Positions 25,464 through 35,848 of a stretch of 64,000 bases of DNA are shown here, in pieces. The position numbers and the translations under genes are program-made. The stretch lies in NCBI RefSeq assembly GCF_003149245.1, contig NZ_QGDL01000001.1:275089-339088 (forward strand). The letters are read 5' to 3'. The notes under the pieces were generated by a model, which worked only from the letters and a program-made list of their open reading frames with translations, made no database searches and was not told where the DNA came from. This DNA is from Faecalicatena orotica. GTDB taxonomy: Bacteria > Bacillota > Clostridia > Lachnospirales > Lachnospiraceae. How positions within the stretch are numbered: position 1 is the stretch's first letter; every line of letters starts with the position of its first letter.

Positions 25464-26570
25464 TTATTGATATAATAAATATTTCTGCTGCTTTTTCAGC
25501 TGTTCCAGACTATAGTCAGATCCCTCGCCGATACGGACTGCTTCTCTGTCCTGTTCCTGCCTGTGAGACAGAATGAAGGAAGCCCACTCCTCCGGACTCT
25601 TTTTCAGGGATAAAAACCAGCAGTGACCAGTTATTTTTGCCTCATCTGTAATCGTATCACTCATCAGGCAGGGCAGTCCTGCACACTGAGCCTCCACACC
25701 GACAGTCGGAAGTCCCTCAAAATTAGAAGGGAGAACAAAAAAATCCATTCCCTGAAACAGCCTGTCAGCATCCTTTCGAAATCCCAGAAGCTTTACACTG
25801 TCTTCCAGCCCCTTTTCCCTTACAGTCTCTTTTACCTGCTCAAACCGGACCCCCGTGCCTACAAGCAGAAGTACAGCTTCGGGGCACCTTTTTTTCAGTG
25901 CTTCAAAAACGTCAATTAAAAAGAAGTGATTCTTCTGATAAACGAAGTTTCCCACATGGCCCACAACAAACTGGTCAGTTATCCTCAATTCACCGCGTAT
26001 CTCTTCTCTTATTTCCACATTGTGTTGAAATCTCCCCGTATCCACTGCGTTAAAGATCACAGAAAAATCAGGGGACTCAACAATCTTTGCCGGGAACATC
26101 CACAACCCAGCCTTTTTAGAACATCCATAATAATCAGTGGCCGTCCTGTACAGGGTCAGCCGGCAAATATAATGGATAATATCAAATATTTTACGTTTCA
26201 ACGCGCTTTCAATGTCGTTCCCACTTGAATGGCTGTGCAGAAGGATGCGATTCACACGCATCTTCTTCGCGGCCCATGCCGCCGCACAGTCAATCGCAGT
26301 GGATATGTTCAGATATACAATATCATATCTTCCCTGTTCTATAATCTTACAGACCTGTCTGTACTGTTTCACCGGATGCTTTAAACTGGCTATTGCAAAA
26401 ATTCTTGATTTCCGCTCTCTTAGATAACTTTCCAATTCCGGGTCGATTTCATTCGTGAGAAAGTCAATTCCTACATCATCCCCCCGCACATTTTCAAGAA
26501 AGTTCAGAAGGTATTTATCAATTCCACCGCTCCTGCCATCCATGATAAAGCCTGCCAATACTCTTTTCAT
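25464..26570 (-). CDS. Family 4 glycosyltransferase (GT-B fold)
   Basis: A 368-residue retaining transferase. The C-terminal donor domain has VGHVGNFVYQKN and the E-x7-E-type motif in FEGLPTVGVEAQ, typical of EpsF/CapM-like enzymes. I chose the ATG at 26570, whose first base is shared with the stop of the polymerase gene (TGATG); GGAGAAG in the end of that gene is the ribosome binding site. The preceding in-frame GTG is less likely. Confidence 0.87.
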   Translation of the reverse strand: MKRVLAGFIMDGRSGGIDKYLLNFLENVRGDDVGIDFLTNEIDPELESYLRERKSRIFAIASLKHPVKQYRQVCKIIEQGRYDIVYLNISTAIDCAAAWAAKKMRVNRILLHSHSSGNDIESALKRKIFDIIHYICRLTLYRTATDYYGCSKKAGLWMFPAKIVESPDFSVIFNAVDTGRFQHNVEIREEIRGELRITDQFVVGHVGNFVYQKNHFFLIDVFEALKKRCPEAVLLLVGTGVRFEQVKETVREKGLEDSVKLLGFRKDADRLFQGMDFFVLPSNFEGLPTVGVEAQCAGLPCLMSDTITDEAKITGHCWFLSLKKSPEEWASFILSHRQEQDREAVRIGEGSDYSLEQLKKQQKYLLYQ

Positions 26571-28006
26571 CACTGCTTCTCCATGTTTTCCTGTATCTGT
26601 ACAAAACTGCCGCCTTCCTTAACTGTATAATGCATCAGATATCCCAGGAAGGTCCAAAGTGCAAAGCTTCCCGGTGAATTCGTATACAGTCCGTCTAATA
26701 AAAATAACATTGATATTGCCGCTATTATAACGCATGCACTCAGTACGGCAATATAGTTCCTGTCTTCCGCCTTAACAAAGCGCTGCCCGCGCCACCAGCG
26801 TATCAGTACCAGAATCATGAATGCAGCGTAAATTACAAATCCTACGATCCCCTGATAAGCAAGGATGTTCAGATAAGTATTGTGAAGGCTCACGTACTCA
26901 CCCTGCGGATTATTAATCAGATAGCTGTCCGGCAGTCTGTCTTTCACAAATGGAAGAAACGAATTGTATCCAGTTCCCAGAACCGGCTTCGTCTTCCACA
27001 CTTCCAGTCCCCCCGTCCAGAGTGCTATCCTGCCGCTGCTGAAATCATCCTTTACCCCCTGTTTCCTGCTCTTATCATGTCTGGTCTGCTGATCATTCAA
27101 CGTTTGCTTTGGTTTCCCTGCCGCGTTCTTTTTCAATTTGATATCCATCTGCTTCTGCACCTGCGTGCTGACCTCTGACTTCAGGTAAGACGATCCCCCC
27201 AGAAATGCAGCCGCGAACACTGCCATCACAACAAGACTAATGCAGACCCCTTTAATTTTACTCTTTTTCATAACAGCCGAATAAATAAACCAGAACCCCA
27301 CTGCCGCGATCAAACAAACTTCCGCTGTCCGGGAATCACTAAAGACCAAATAACCGCAGTTTAATACTATCATGATGATGTATAAGATTTTCTTTAAAAG
27401 CCCTTTCTTTTCCAGTAAAAAATATAGACACATCAAAATAGCAGCTGTGCTCAATACACCGCCGTAATTTGGATCTGTATAAACTCCCCAGAGACGCTCC
27501 CATCTGAATCCCGCAAACATGGTCTCACCATCTCCTGTAAACCATGCCTTGTAGTAAAGAGTCTTCATCATAATAAGTCCCGCTGCCGCGGAAAGCGCAC
27601 CATATATCATGATAATATGGGCCACAACAGTAAATTCTTTTTTATATGCCTGCACAGACCTTGAACTATCACAGGCGTAAAGCAGGAAGAACAACATTCC
27701 CGTCCATATCAGCCACTTCAGATCCGACGCCGCCTGCCCGTAAGACCGGTTCACGATTATGGACAGAAGAAAACTAGCGCAGAATAAGCCCAGCACAATC
27801 CAGCCCGGTGTCTTTATATAGTCCCTGAAAAAAATCAGCCTTCCCAACAAAGTCAGCATTCCAAGAACCAGACAAAGCTTCACAAGCAATGGCTGTATCG
27901 GAGATGAATACAAAAATACATTAAAAGTAGCTAGTCCCAGTAGTAAATATGTGATTTTAAAGCTCCACTCCAGTATACGAACGTAATCCTTTTTAATAAG
28001 TCTCAA
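26570..28006 (-). CDS. wzy: O-antigen ligase/Wzy-type polysaccharide polymerase
   Basis: A 478-residue membrane protein with about 11-12 helices and a long outside loop (about 255-370). The loop carries the family signature SGRIALWTGGLEVWKTKPVLGTG and, downstream, HNTYLNILAYQG. These mark the Wzy_C/O-antigen ligase family that polymerises or ligates repeat units outside. The start is a TTG at 28006, because a stop codon lies two codons upstream and no ATG occurs near the first helix; AAGGA is close by. It is translationally coupled to the GT4 gene. Confidence 0.85.
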   Translation of the reverse strand: MRLIKKDYVRILEWSFKITYLLLGLATFNVFLYSSPIQPLLVKLCLVLGMLTLLGRLIFFRDYIKTPGWIVLGLFCASFLLSIIVNRSYGQAASDLKWLIWTGMLFFLLYACDSSRSVQAYKKEFTVVAHIIMIYGALSAAAGLIMMKTLYYKAWFTGDGETMFAGFRWERLWGVYTDPNYGGVLSTAAILMCLYFLLEKKGLLKKILYIIMIVLNCGYLVFSDSRTAEVCLIAAVGFWFIYSAVMKKSKIKGVCISLVVMAVFAAAFLGGSSYLKSEVSTQVQKQMDIKLKKNAAGKPKQTLNDQQTRHDKSRKQGVKDDFSSGRIALWTGGLEVWKTKPVLGTGYNSFLPFVKDRLPDSYLINNPQGEYVSLHNTYLNILAYQGIVGFVIYAAFMILVLIRWWRGQRFVKAEDRNYIAVLSACVIIAAISMLFLLDGLYTNSPGSFALWTFLGYLMHYTVKEGGSFVQIQENMEKQ

Positions 28007-28425
28007 TAATCCTTAAACCCCTTTTCTTTGCATCTGGATCATCCCATGAATCATCCTGCTAATTTTTATCCCCCTTGCTTTCTCTCTATGCTATCTTATA
28101 CTTTTTTCATCCTAAAATCAAGTTTTTGTCAGGAATCCAGATTCGACCTGAATTTTCATTTTTCGTATTTTGTCATAAGATGCCCAGTGTATCTGCGATT
28201 TCCACGGCAATTTCATCAAGTTAATATTTTTTTATCATCTCCTCATGTCATTGCCGACCCCCGTCTTCCATCTTTTTGAGGTCAAAGACTTCATCCCCAA
28301 CCAGCAGGTAGGCACACCAGTATCCTGGCTAAAATTTTACCAAATTTAACATTTCCTTTATAAATATCGACAAACATAAATAATTGAGGAATTCACAATG
28401 GCACGATATTGCATAACATTATACA
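28007..28425. other. Intergenic border of the AT-rich cassette, with promoter and possible gene remnant
   Basis: No intact gene. On the minus strand a short coding-like stretch (about 28230-28325) reads PGYWCAYLLVGDEVFDLKK before a stop. Another stretch around 28175-28220 reads DEIAVEIADTLGIL in a different register. This looks like a decayed gene. A promoter lies at 28093-28121. The stretch 28330-28425 is AT-rich and empty. Confidence 0.4.
28093..28121 (-). promoter_or_regulatory. Promoter upstream of the wzy operon, TTGATT-17-TAAGAT
   Basis: On the minus strand, -35 TTGATT (28116-28121) and -10 TAAGAT (28093-28098) are 17 bp apart. It would start transcription about 80 nt before the TTG of wzy, giving the conserved left part of the locus its own promoter. 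Confidence 0.55.
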
Positions 28426-29850
28426 CTACCTTCTATTCACCTCATCTTTTTTTAGAACTTTAAATAAATCTTTTCTATACATACCCACATATATTCCAAT
28501 CACTACTACTGACAGTAATAAACAGATAACATAATTATTTAGGAATACTAATCTCCAAGCCAAACTAAAACCTATAAATAATATTATACAAAAATAGAAT
28601 TTACCTGAAATACTTACTAATTTCATTTTACTTAGTACAATAATAACTCCAGTAATAGCTGCTACATACCCTAAAAATGTTCCTATAGCAGCCCCTTCAA
28701 TTCCAATTGCCGGAATAAGCAACGCATTGATAAGAACATTGGTTATTGCTCCAACTCCTAAAATAATAACGCTCGGCCATGTCTTTTTAACTACCAGAAA
28801 CTGATTTACAACCACTTGATATAGCATTAGTAACAACGGCGATACAAATAAATAAGGCATAACAATATACCCTGCCAAATACGCCTCCGAAAACAAAAGT
28901 TTAAAAACAACTTTACTAAGGGATGCCATAAGCATTCCTGTGGAAAATGTAATTATTCCTAAATACTCAAAAATATTAGAGGTCATTTTAACCTGATCAT
29001 TATCTTTCATGGTTGAAAATGCAAAAAATTGCCACCCCCCTGCAAATGCCGTATAAATGAGTTGACTAATCTGTCCAATCTTAGCGCCTACTGCATAAAT
29101 ACCATTCCATTCTGTACCAATCAATTTAGAAATCATCAATCTGTCTGATGAGTTAAATATCCAGTAAACTAGAAAATTTGGTACTAAAGGCAATGCAATT
29201 ATCAACATATCTTTCAAATATCTTTTATTTATTTTAAAACTGAACCATTTTCGATTTAGAACAATAAAAATAATTTCTACAGATAATGCAGCCAGAATAG
29301 AAGCCAGTGGCAGAGCGATAATATAGTATCCCTTTAGTAATAATGGTATAGATATACTATAAGATATTACCGGACTTAAAAAATTCGTAATAAGATAAAT
29401 TCTACGCTGATTCCGCATACGTGTCGGTGCTGAAACGATAGAATTAGTAGCACCAATAAGGATACTCATTGCAGAAAGACACAACAAATTCGCATATTTA
29501 CGATTGCTAAAAAAAACAGCGGCCAGTGGCTTTCTCAATATTATCATGGCTATAAAAATAATTACTGAAGTAATAAATGTAAATGTCAATGCAGTTGAGC
29601 AGATTTCTTTTTTATACTCTTGACTGCTATTTTCAAAAAACATACGAAATAAAGCATCATACATCCCCATTATTGCAAGCGCTTGACCAAAAGAAACTAC
29701 TACTGTGGATATATCATTTAACCCAAAATAAAAGGTATTAGGCATCATTCTGGTAACAATTGGTAGCATAATAAACGGAACGATTTTACTAATCATTCCG
29801 CCTAATCCATACACGAGAAAATTTTCTATAAAAAGTTTAAATCTATTCAT
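28426..29850 (-). CDS. Wzx-type polysaccharide flippase (second)
   Basis: A 474-residue protein with 12-14 membrane helices in the polysaccharide flippase family. The N-terminus FLVYGLGGMISKIVPFIMLP is characteristic. I chose the ATG at 29850 because GGAAG lies 6 nt upstream, inside the end of the acetyltransferase gene. The longer frame to 29892 has no start signal. It is the second flippase of the locus and has the AT-rich codon use of the cassette. Confidence 0.88.
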   Translation of the reverse strand: MNRFKLFIENFLVYGLGGMISKIVPFIMLPIVTRMMPNTFYFGLNDISTVVVSFGQALAIMGMYDALFRMFFENSSQEYKKEICSTALTFTFITSVIIFIAMIILRKPLAAVFFSNRKYANLLCLSAMSILIGATNSIVSAPTRMRNQRRIYLITNFLSPVISYSISIPLLLKGYYIIALPLASILAALSVEIIFIVLNRKWFSFKINKRYLKDMLIIALPLVPNFLVYWIFNSSDRLMISKLIGTEWNGIYAVGAKIGQISQLIYTAFAGGWQFFAFSTMKDNDQVKMTSNIFEYLGIITFSTGMLMASLSKVVFKLLFSEAYLAGYIVMPYLFVSPLLLMLYQVVVNQFLVVKKTWPSVIILGVGAITNVLINALLIPAIGIEGAAIGTFLGYVAAITGVIIVLSKMKLVSISGKFYFCIILFIGFSLAWRLVFLNNYVICLLLSVVVIGIYVGMYRKDLFKVLKKDEVNRR

Positions 29851-30385
29851 TCTTATCTTCCGATCTCTTTTTCGACAGTTCTTCAAATTCATCCTTCAAT
29901 AAAGCCAGCCAAATTAGATTTTCAAAATCACCCTTTTTGTTTTTAACATGATCCAGAAAAACACCTTCGTTTCTAAATCCTATTTTATTATAAAATTTCT
30001 GTGCTCGAATGTTACTACTTCTAACATACAAATATACCTTGTGCAAATTCAATTCATCAAAAGCCAATTTTAAAATCTCCATTGTTGCAAATTTTGCTGC
30101 TCCACCTCCTATTGCAGCTCTCTTTAAGACAATTGCATACTCTGCATTGCTATCTAAACTCGAAATATTTTTTAGGCTAATGGTCCCCAAATATTCATCA
30201 CTATCTGTACAAACTGCACGATTTAATGTAATACTCTCGTCTTCATTTGATTTATTAATAAATTGGAGACAATCGTCTATTGTCATGTGCATAAAATCTG
30301 CAGCCATATGCACTACAACTTCCTGGTCATGCATCCATTCTAACATGCAAAAGGCATCTTTTTCCTTTAATCTTCTTAAATACAT
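29843..30385 (-). CDS. GNAT-family N-acetyltransferase, probably for an amino sugar
   Basis: A 180-residue RimJ/RimL-type acetyltransferase. The acetyl-CoA loop is seen as RAAIGGGAAKFA near residue 92, followed by the helix ELNLHKVYLYVRSSN and the terminal FYNKIGFRNEG motif. It lies between a flippase and a DegT aminotransferase of dTDP-sugar type. It probably N-acetylates the amino sugar made by that enzyme, the role filled by hexapeptide enzymes (FdtC/QdtC) elsewhere. GAGGAAA precedes the ATG. The stop overlaps the flippase start by 8 nt. Confidence 0.82.
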   Translation of the reverse strand: MYLRRLKEKDAFCMLEWMHDQEVVVHMAADFMHMTIDDCLQFINKSNEDESITLNRAVCTDSDEYLGTISLKNISSLDSNAEYAIVLKRAAIGGGAAKFATMEILKLAFDELNLHKVYLYVRSSNIRAQKFYNKIGFRNEGVFLDHVKNKKGDFENLIWLALLKDEFEELSKKRSEDKNE

Positions 30386-30396
30386 AATAATTTCCT

Positions 30397-31494
30397 CTAT
30401 TCAAATTCATTTATTGAATCAATCACGTATCTTATTTCTTCATCTGTCATACCATAATACATAGGAATACTTAGTTCCGTAGCTGAAATTTCCTCTGCAA
30501 TTGGATACGTTCCCTTTGGTATATTTAAATCCTGATATGCCTTTTGAAGATGTAATGGTATTGGATAATGCTTATTAGTCCCAATCCCTCTTTCTTCCAA
30601 ATATTGCTCTAGCCGATCTCTATCTCTACAACGAATTGCAAAAATATGCCATACATGTTCAACCTCGTCTATTATCTTAGGTAATAGTACTTTAGAATTT
30701 TTTATTTCAGTTAGGTATCTGCGTGCTATTCTTTGCCTTTCTTTATTCCATTTGTCTAAATATTTTAATTTGATATATAGCAATGCCGCTTGAACTTCAT
30801 CTAACCTTGAATTGTTCCCTTGATAAATATGATTATATTTTTCAATAGAACCATAATTAGATAATGCTCTTATTGTTTCTGCAAGATTCTCATCATCAGT
30901 AACAACAGCTCCTGCATCCCCCAGTGCCCCCAAATTTTTTCCTGGATAAAAACTAAAGGCAGCAGAAATTCCAAATCGTCCTATTTTTGTTCCCCTATAT
31001 ATTGCACCATGAGCTTGTGCACAATCTTCTATTAAAAATAAGTTATGCTTTTTGACTATATTACAAATTTTATCCATTTCTGCTGGCTGACCATATAAAT
31101 GAACCGCTATAACCGCTTTTGTTTTAGAAGTAACTCTTTCTTCTATCAACTCTGGATTTATATTATAAGTTTCGATCCTTGGCTCCACAAATATGGGTGT
31201 AGCACCAGTATAAGATACTGCTAATGCTGTTGCTATGAACGTATTAGAGGGGATTATTACTTCATCCCCCGTTGAAATCCCCAACGCCTTTAAACTAAGC
31301 ATCATAGCATCTAGTCCATTCCCACAGCCTATACAGTATTTGCGATTTTGATACTCAGCAAATGCTTGCTCAAATTTAGCATCCTCTTTTCCAGTTATAA
31401 ACCAATTACTTTCAAAAACTCGTCTAAAGTCATTCAATAATTCTTCTTTTATTTCTTCATGCATTTTCTTTACTGTTGAAAATAAAACTTCCAT
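30397..31494 (-). CDS. DegT/DnrJ/EryC1 sugar aminotransferase (FdtB/QdtB-like)
   Basis: A 365-residue PLP enzyme. The cofactor lysine is K186 in [14 protein letters not shown], with the pyridine-binding aspartate D157 in [11 protein letters not shown]. This version of the motif is typical of dTDP-3-keto-6-deoxyhexose 3-aminotransferases. With the ketoisomerase encoded at 35826-36260 it would make dTDP-3-amino-3,6-dideoxyhexose. I chose the ATG at 31494 because AGGAAGAG is 8 nt upstream; the frame reaches 31554 without start signals. Confidence 0.87.
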   Translation of the reverse strand: MEVLFSTVKKMHEEIKEELLNDFRRVFESNWFITGKEDAKFEQAFAEYQNRKYCIGCGNGLDAMMLSLKALGISTGDEVIIPSNTFIATALAVSYTGATPIFVEPRIETYNINPELIEERVTSKTKAVIAVHLYGQPAEMDKICNIVKKHNLFLIEDCAQAHGAIYRGTKIGRFGISAAFSFYPGKNLGALGDAGAVVTDDENLAETIRALSNYGSIEKYNHIYQGNNSRLDEVQAALLYIKLKYLDKWNKERQRIARRYLTEIKNSKVLLPKIIDEVEHVWHIFAIRCRDRDRLEQYLEERGIGTNKHYPIPLHLQKAYQDLNIPKGTYPIAEEISATELSIPMYYGMTDEEIRYVIDSINEFE

Positions 31495-31559
31495 AAATAT
31501 CACTCTTCCTTTATTCTTTTCTATAAGAAACCTATAAACTATATAATTCCACAAAAATT

Positions 31560-32657
31560 TTATTCTGATTTTTTACCTTCATCAAATTTTATACCTAATT
31601 GTACAATATTACTATTTAAGAGTTTGATTCTATCTAATAATATTGAAATAGGCCTAACTATGCTTCTACATAGCATATCAAAAACGTAACAAATTATATA
31701 GGTTATTACTACACATAGCAATAGATTTATAATAAAAAGTACTATACCACCATGAGAATATAACTCAATGGAAAACATCCCCCATAAAAACTCTGTTATC
31801 ACTTTTTTAGTATGTAAAATATATATACCTAATGTACCCTTTGCAATTACATTTATGATTCGCTTGTTACCAATCTCAACTGTCTGATTCCATAAAACAA
31901 AAAAACTCACACTCATTATAATAACAAAAATGTTATCATAATTCCAACTAGTAGAAGTAAAATTTCCCATCAATATTGTTAAGAATAATGCACTAATATA
32001 TATAGTTAAAAGATACTTTATTTTTATAGTTATATTATACTTTTTTATATAGCTTCCTATAATATACAGTAATATAAAATTAACAATATTATATCCCGAT
32101 TGTGAACCATTATTAGTAATGGTGCTGACCCCTAACATTTTTATATTAAATAAATCAAAAAGTATATCAAATACCGTATTCCATACTACAAATATCGTAA
32201 ACATTAAACAAATCAATTTTTCCAGTTGCTGTTTTGTAATACTATTGATTAAAAAATTAATATATGGCGCTATCAATATTAATGCAACATAAATAATTAT
32301 ATACCAATTTGCTGGTATAAAAATACCTAAAATCGTATTAATAGATAATGCTTTTTCTCCCATACCAACTTCAACAAAACGAGAAATCAAATTGTATCCA
32401 ATAACTAACAAAATCAAACCAAAAGGTTTTCTTAAAGATTGACTCATACGTTTAAGCCCAAAATAACCTGTTATAATCACAAATACATTGACTGCAATTA
32501 TACAGATACTTTCAAGCACTAGTGCAAATACATGGTTAATTTCAGTCCCTTTAGTGTATTCTAACGCTCCACCTATTTCAGGATTCAAATAGTGTAATGT
32601 TATAACCATACAAATCAAAACAATTCTAAGTAGTTCAAATTTAGATTCTCGTTTCAC
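31560..32657 (-). CDS. Acyltransferase family 3 membrane protein
   Basis: A 365-residue protein with about 10 membrane helices, of the OafA/WecH type that O-acetylates or otherwise acylates surface polysaccharides. The conserved histidine is H22 in [11 protein letters not shown], and TGYFG ends the second helix as usual. The start is a GTG at 32657, preceded by AAGGGA at about 10 nt. It lies between the aminotransferase and a large GT-C-like gene. Confidence 0.82.
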   Translation of the reverse strand: MKRESKFELLRIVLICMVITLHYLNPEIGGALEYTKGTEINHVFALVLESICIIAVNVFVIITGYFGLKRMSQSLRKPFGLILLVIGYNLISRFVEVGMGEKALSINTILGIFIPANWYIIIYVALILIAPYINFLINSITKQQLEKLICLMFTIFVVWNTVFDILFDLFNIKMLGVSTITNNGSQSGYNIVNFILLYIIGSYIKKYNITIKIKYLLTIYISALFLTILMGNFTSTSWNYDNIFVIIMSVSFFVLWNQTVEIGNKRIINVIAKGTLGIYILHTKKVITEFLWGMFSIELYSHGGIVLFIINLLLCVVITYIICYVFDMLCRSIVRPISILLDRIKLLNSNIVQLGIKFDEGKKSE

Positions 32658-32689
32658 TGTTCAATTTTCCCTTCAAAAATTTAGTAACC

Positions 32690-35600
32690 TTAGTCTATAT
32701 TTACTAACTGAATATTCTCCAATGTTATTTGCTTTTTACTCTTATTTTTTATAATACATTTAATTTGCCGGTTCCCACCTTTTTCAACACTATATCGGTA
32801 TTTTAACTGAACTTCTCCCTGTTCATTTTTCTTTTGGTTTTTATCAATCATATTCATTAAATTATCATTAATAGTATCAACTTTTTTGTATAACTCTATT
32901 TCTAAGTCCGATATGCTGATAATATTTGAAACTGTAAATATAAAATCATATGTCCCCATATCAATCCCCTCAAGCAAAGGAATTTCTATTTCTTCTCCTG
33001 AATCAATAATTACTCCTTCATCACTAGCTAAATCAAATTGATACTTTTTGTTGATTCTCTTAATTCTAATTTCTGGTTGTTTTCCTCCTATACTATTAAT
33101 TTTCCATGATATAGTCTGGTCGTTATTTCTTATAGATATTTGAACTTTATCTTTATTAAAATGCAAATCTATATTAGCTGTTTTATCATCTGCATAAATC
33201 TCAGCATTTCCCTCAACGTTCGTTGAATCTAAATCAATTTCATACGTACCCTGATTTAAAGAAACTATATTATCTGAACAAATTGTCCCATCTGTCCTCA
33301 TCTTTAGCATATTAATATCTATAAAGCCATCTGTATACACCTCATGATTGCTTTCCTTCCATACTTGTGCTATACCATTATCTTTAGCTGTAATTAAAAT
33401 ATAAAATGCATTGTAAATTAAACAATCATAGTTGTCTAGATACTCAAAAATATCCTCATTTTTTCTTTCAAGTATAATATAAGCATCATTAGAAACCAAT
33501 TCCAAATCTTCTTTACTTATTGCTTTTATATTTATGTCTGAATATAATTCATTCAAATAGGAAAAATCACATTCCAAATCTTTTGAATTAGAAATATAAT
33601 TAATCTGCTTAGAATCTATATTCTGAATATTATTTATCACTTCTTGTATATCCTTCACAGAATCTTTGCCAACGGCATAATTATCAGCAATCTTCTCATA
33701 GGAAATTGAATTTAATTTTAATATAACCCCTTTCTTAAGCTCAACATTAAATTCTATATCTTCCGAATCCATACAGGAAAACTGAATTTGATTATTCTCT
33801 CCCATTAAAAACTCGTCATCAATTTTTATTTCAGCTATAGTTTCTTTCCCGTTATTCTTCGTAACCGAACACTTTCCCATGTTTTTCTTTCCATTAGAAT
33901 CAATCAATTCCATATTAAATTTTGCACTGTATGTGCCAGCACTTAATTTTACTTTATAAGGCTCCACTAAAAATCCACTTTCTCCATTAGACAAGAAGTC
34001 CGCTTCTTTAGCATCCCAAATTTCACTCTCAGCCATACTTAAATCCAAAAATTTTTCAAAAGATTCTCCTAATTCTTTTAATACTAAAATTACTTGTGAA
34101 TCCATTTGTGTACAAACAAATAACTCATTGCTCTCTTTTAAAATTTTTGCTCCTTTAATCCACTCTTGGACATTTTTGCTACCTTTCTCACATAACCAAA
34201 CACTATTTTCAGGAATAGAGTCTATATCAATTGGATCTATAACATGTATCGTAATATCAGGAATCCAATATTGAAGATATTTAGGGTTTGAGCAATAAGG
34301 ATCCAAATTTTCATCTTTTATGTAGTAAATTTCTGTAACATTTGCTTTTTTCAATAAATCAACTATAGGTTCATTCGCTTCTATCTTAATAGTTTGCATA
34401 TATTTGATAGTATGAGTATATGTATAATTTCCAGTATATAACCAACTTCCTAGGAATAAAGCCACAACACTCAGACATGCTATTTTTTCCCGCTTACTAT
34501 ATAAAAGAATACATACTGAGCCATTTAAAATAAGTGCATATTCCAATGCTTTTGTTACAGCTTCTTTTCCTCCCGCACTTTCGAAAAAACTAGCTAAACC
34601 AACGCTCCCTAAATCAACAAATGTACTATCACCCATTATCTGAAGAATATGGGTTGTTATAGTACTTGATAAAAAAATCAGCAATACATAGCTCAATATT
34701 TGTTTAATAGATGGTCTTCTTTGATATACTACCCCACAACCTATTAGCAATATAGGACCTATAGTATTTTCAATATACCTTCCATAGACAACTGCGTCAG
34801 CCCTAGGAAACCCCTGTGTTACACTAGTAAGACCTATAGCAACTGTAGCTAAAAAAGATAATAAAACAAAAATCTCCATAATCACTACTGGAGTAACTAT
34901 TTTAATTATACTACTTTTAAGAGTATGTAAAACATCAACAATAATGTGAGAAATCCCACAATACCAAAGAATTCCACCTGTAACCAAGAAATAGAACACT
35001 CTACCAAAAAAACCATAAAATATACTCGACAAACCTACTTTAGAAAAAACTGCACTTAACAAAGATGTTTGATTGCTAAAATCATTCATATTGCTTAAAC
35101 CTGAATTTGACCATAACCAGGATTTTAATTCACCCTTAACATATATATGAATCATAAAAAGGATTATCAAAACAATAATTCCCCAAAGCATTTTTTTCAT
35201 AGGAATTTTTTTCAAGATAAATAGTAATATTATAATGAGAGCACCGGAAAATACAATTCCAATTGTTCTTTGATGCACATAATACATATACCCCAAAACA
35301 ACAAAAAACATTATAATTTTCCATAACTTTGGATTCTCTGCAATTGAAAGAACTATCAGAACTGCAGACCAAAACAAAAAATTTAATAATGATTCTGTCC
35401 ACGCTATTTGGGATTGTACTAATACATTTGGATAACAATTAATCAAAAAACAAATTATAAAAATAACCTTTTTATCAATCATAGGGAATATTCTTCTTCC
35501 ACATATAATTGAAATCGCAAAACCCGAAACTACAATTAAAGCATTAAATAAAATAGCTGCTTTATAAATCGTATATGAAGGAATACCTAAATAGTATAGG

Positions 35601-35848
35601 GGGACTAACAAAATACTATAACCAAAACTATAAAAAGGAGTATTAGAAATTAATTCTGACCAATTCTTTCCAGCAAGAGATGAAGCAATAGACCAATATC
35701 CAAATTCATCATTAATTACGATTATCTGATTCAGTTCTTTAATGTGCATCAAACAAAAAAACAACAAAATAGCATTTAAGGCAATAATCAACATTATATC
35801 TATTCTTTGAATATTGTGTATTTTCTTACCTGCTTTCATTGCTCTCAT
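32690..35848 (-). CDS. Large GT-C-type membrane glycosyltransferase with a long outside domain
   Basis: A 1052-residue protein. Residues 1-480 hold about a dozen membrane helices with an acidic motif, NDEFGYW, in the first outside loop, as in ArnT/PMT-like GT-C enzymes that use lipid-phosphate sugars. Residues 480-1052 are soluble, with recurring beta-sandwich-like segments ending in patterns such as LSAGTYSAKF, LNQGTYEIDL and IDMGTYDFIF. This suggests three related carbohydrate-binding-like modules. The first ATG (35848) follows AGGAGA. It overlaps the ketoisomerase gene by 23 nt. A polymerase role is an alternative. Codon use is strongly AT-rich. Confidence 0.72.
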   Translation of the reverse strand: MRAMKAGKKIHNIQRIDIMLIIALNAILLFFCLMHIKELNQIIVINDEFGYWSIASSLAGKNWSELISNTPFYSFGYSILLVPLYYLGIPSYTIYKAAILFNALIVVSGFAISIICGRRIFPMIDKKVIFIICFLINCYPNVLVQSQIAWTESLLNFLFWSAVLIVLSIAENPKLWKIIMFFVVLGYMYYVHQRTIGIVFSGALIIILLFILKKIPMKKMLWGIIVLIILFMIHIYVKGELKSWLWSNSGLSNMNDFSNQTSLLSAVFSKVGLSSIFYGFFGRVFYFLVTGGILWYCGISHIIVDVLHTLKSSIIKIVTPVVIMEIFVLLSFLATVAIGLTSVTQGFPRADAVVYGRYIENTIGPILLIGCGVVYQRRPSIKQILSYVLLIFLSSTITTHILQIMGDSTFVDLGSVGLASFFESAGGKEAVTKALEYALILNGSVCILLYSKREKIACLSVVALFLGSWLYTGNYTYTHTIKYMQTIKIEANEPIVDLLKKANVTEIYYIKDENLDPYCSNPKYLQYWIPDITIHVIDPIDIDSIPENSVWLCEKGSKNVQEWIKGAKILKESNELFVCTQMDSQVILVLKELGESFEKFLDLSMAESEIWDAKEADFLSNGESGFLVEPYKVKLSAGTYSAKFNMELIDSNGKKNMGKCSVTKNNGKETIAEIKIDDEFLMGENNQIQFSCMDSEDIEFNVELKKGVILKLNSISYEKIADNYAVGKDSVKDIQEVINNIQNIDSKQINYISNSKDLECDFSYLNELYSDINIKAISKEDLELVSNDAYIILERKNEDIFEYLDNYDCLIYNAFYILITAKDNGIAQVWKESNHEVYTDGFIDINMLKMRTDGTICSDNIVSLNQGTYEIDLDSTNVEGNAEIYADDKTANIDLHFNKDKVQISIRNNDQTISWKINSIGGKQPEIRIKRINKKYQFDLASDEGVIIDSGEEIEIPLLEGIDMGTYDFIFTVSNIISISDLEIELYKKVDTINDNLMNMIDKNQKKNEQGEVQLKYRYSVEKGGNRQIKCIIKNKSKKQITLENIQLVNID

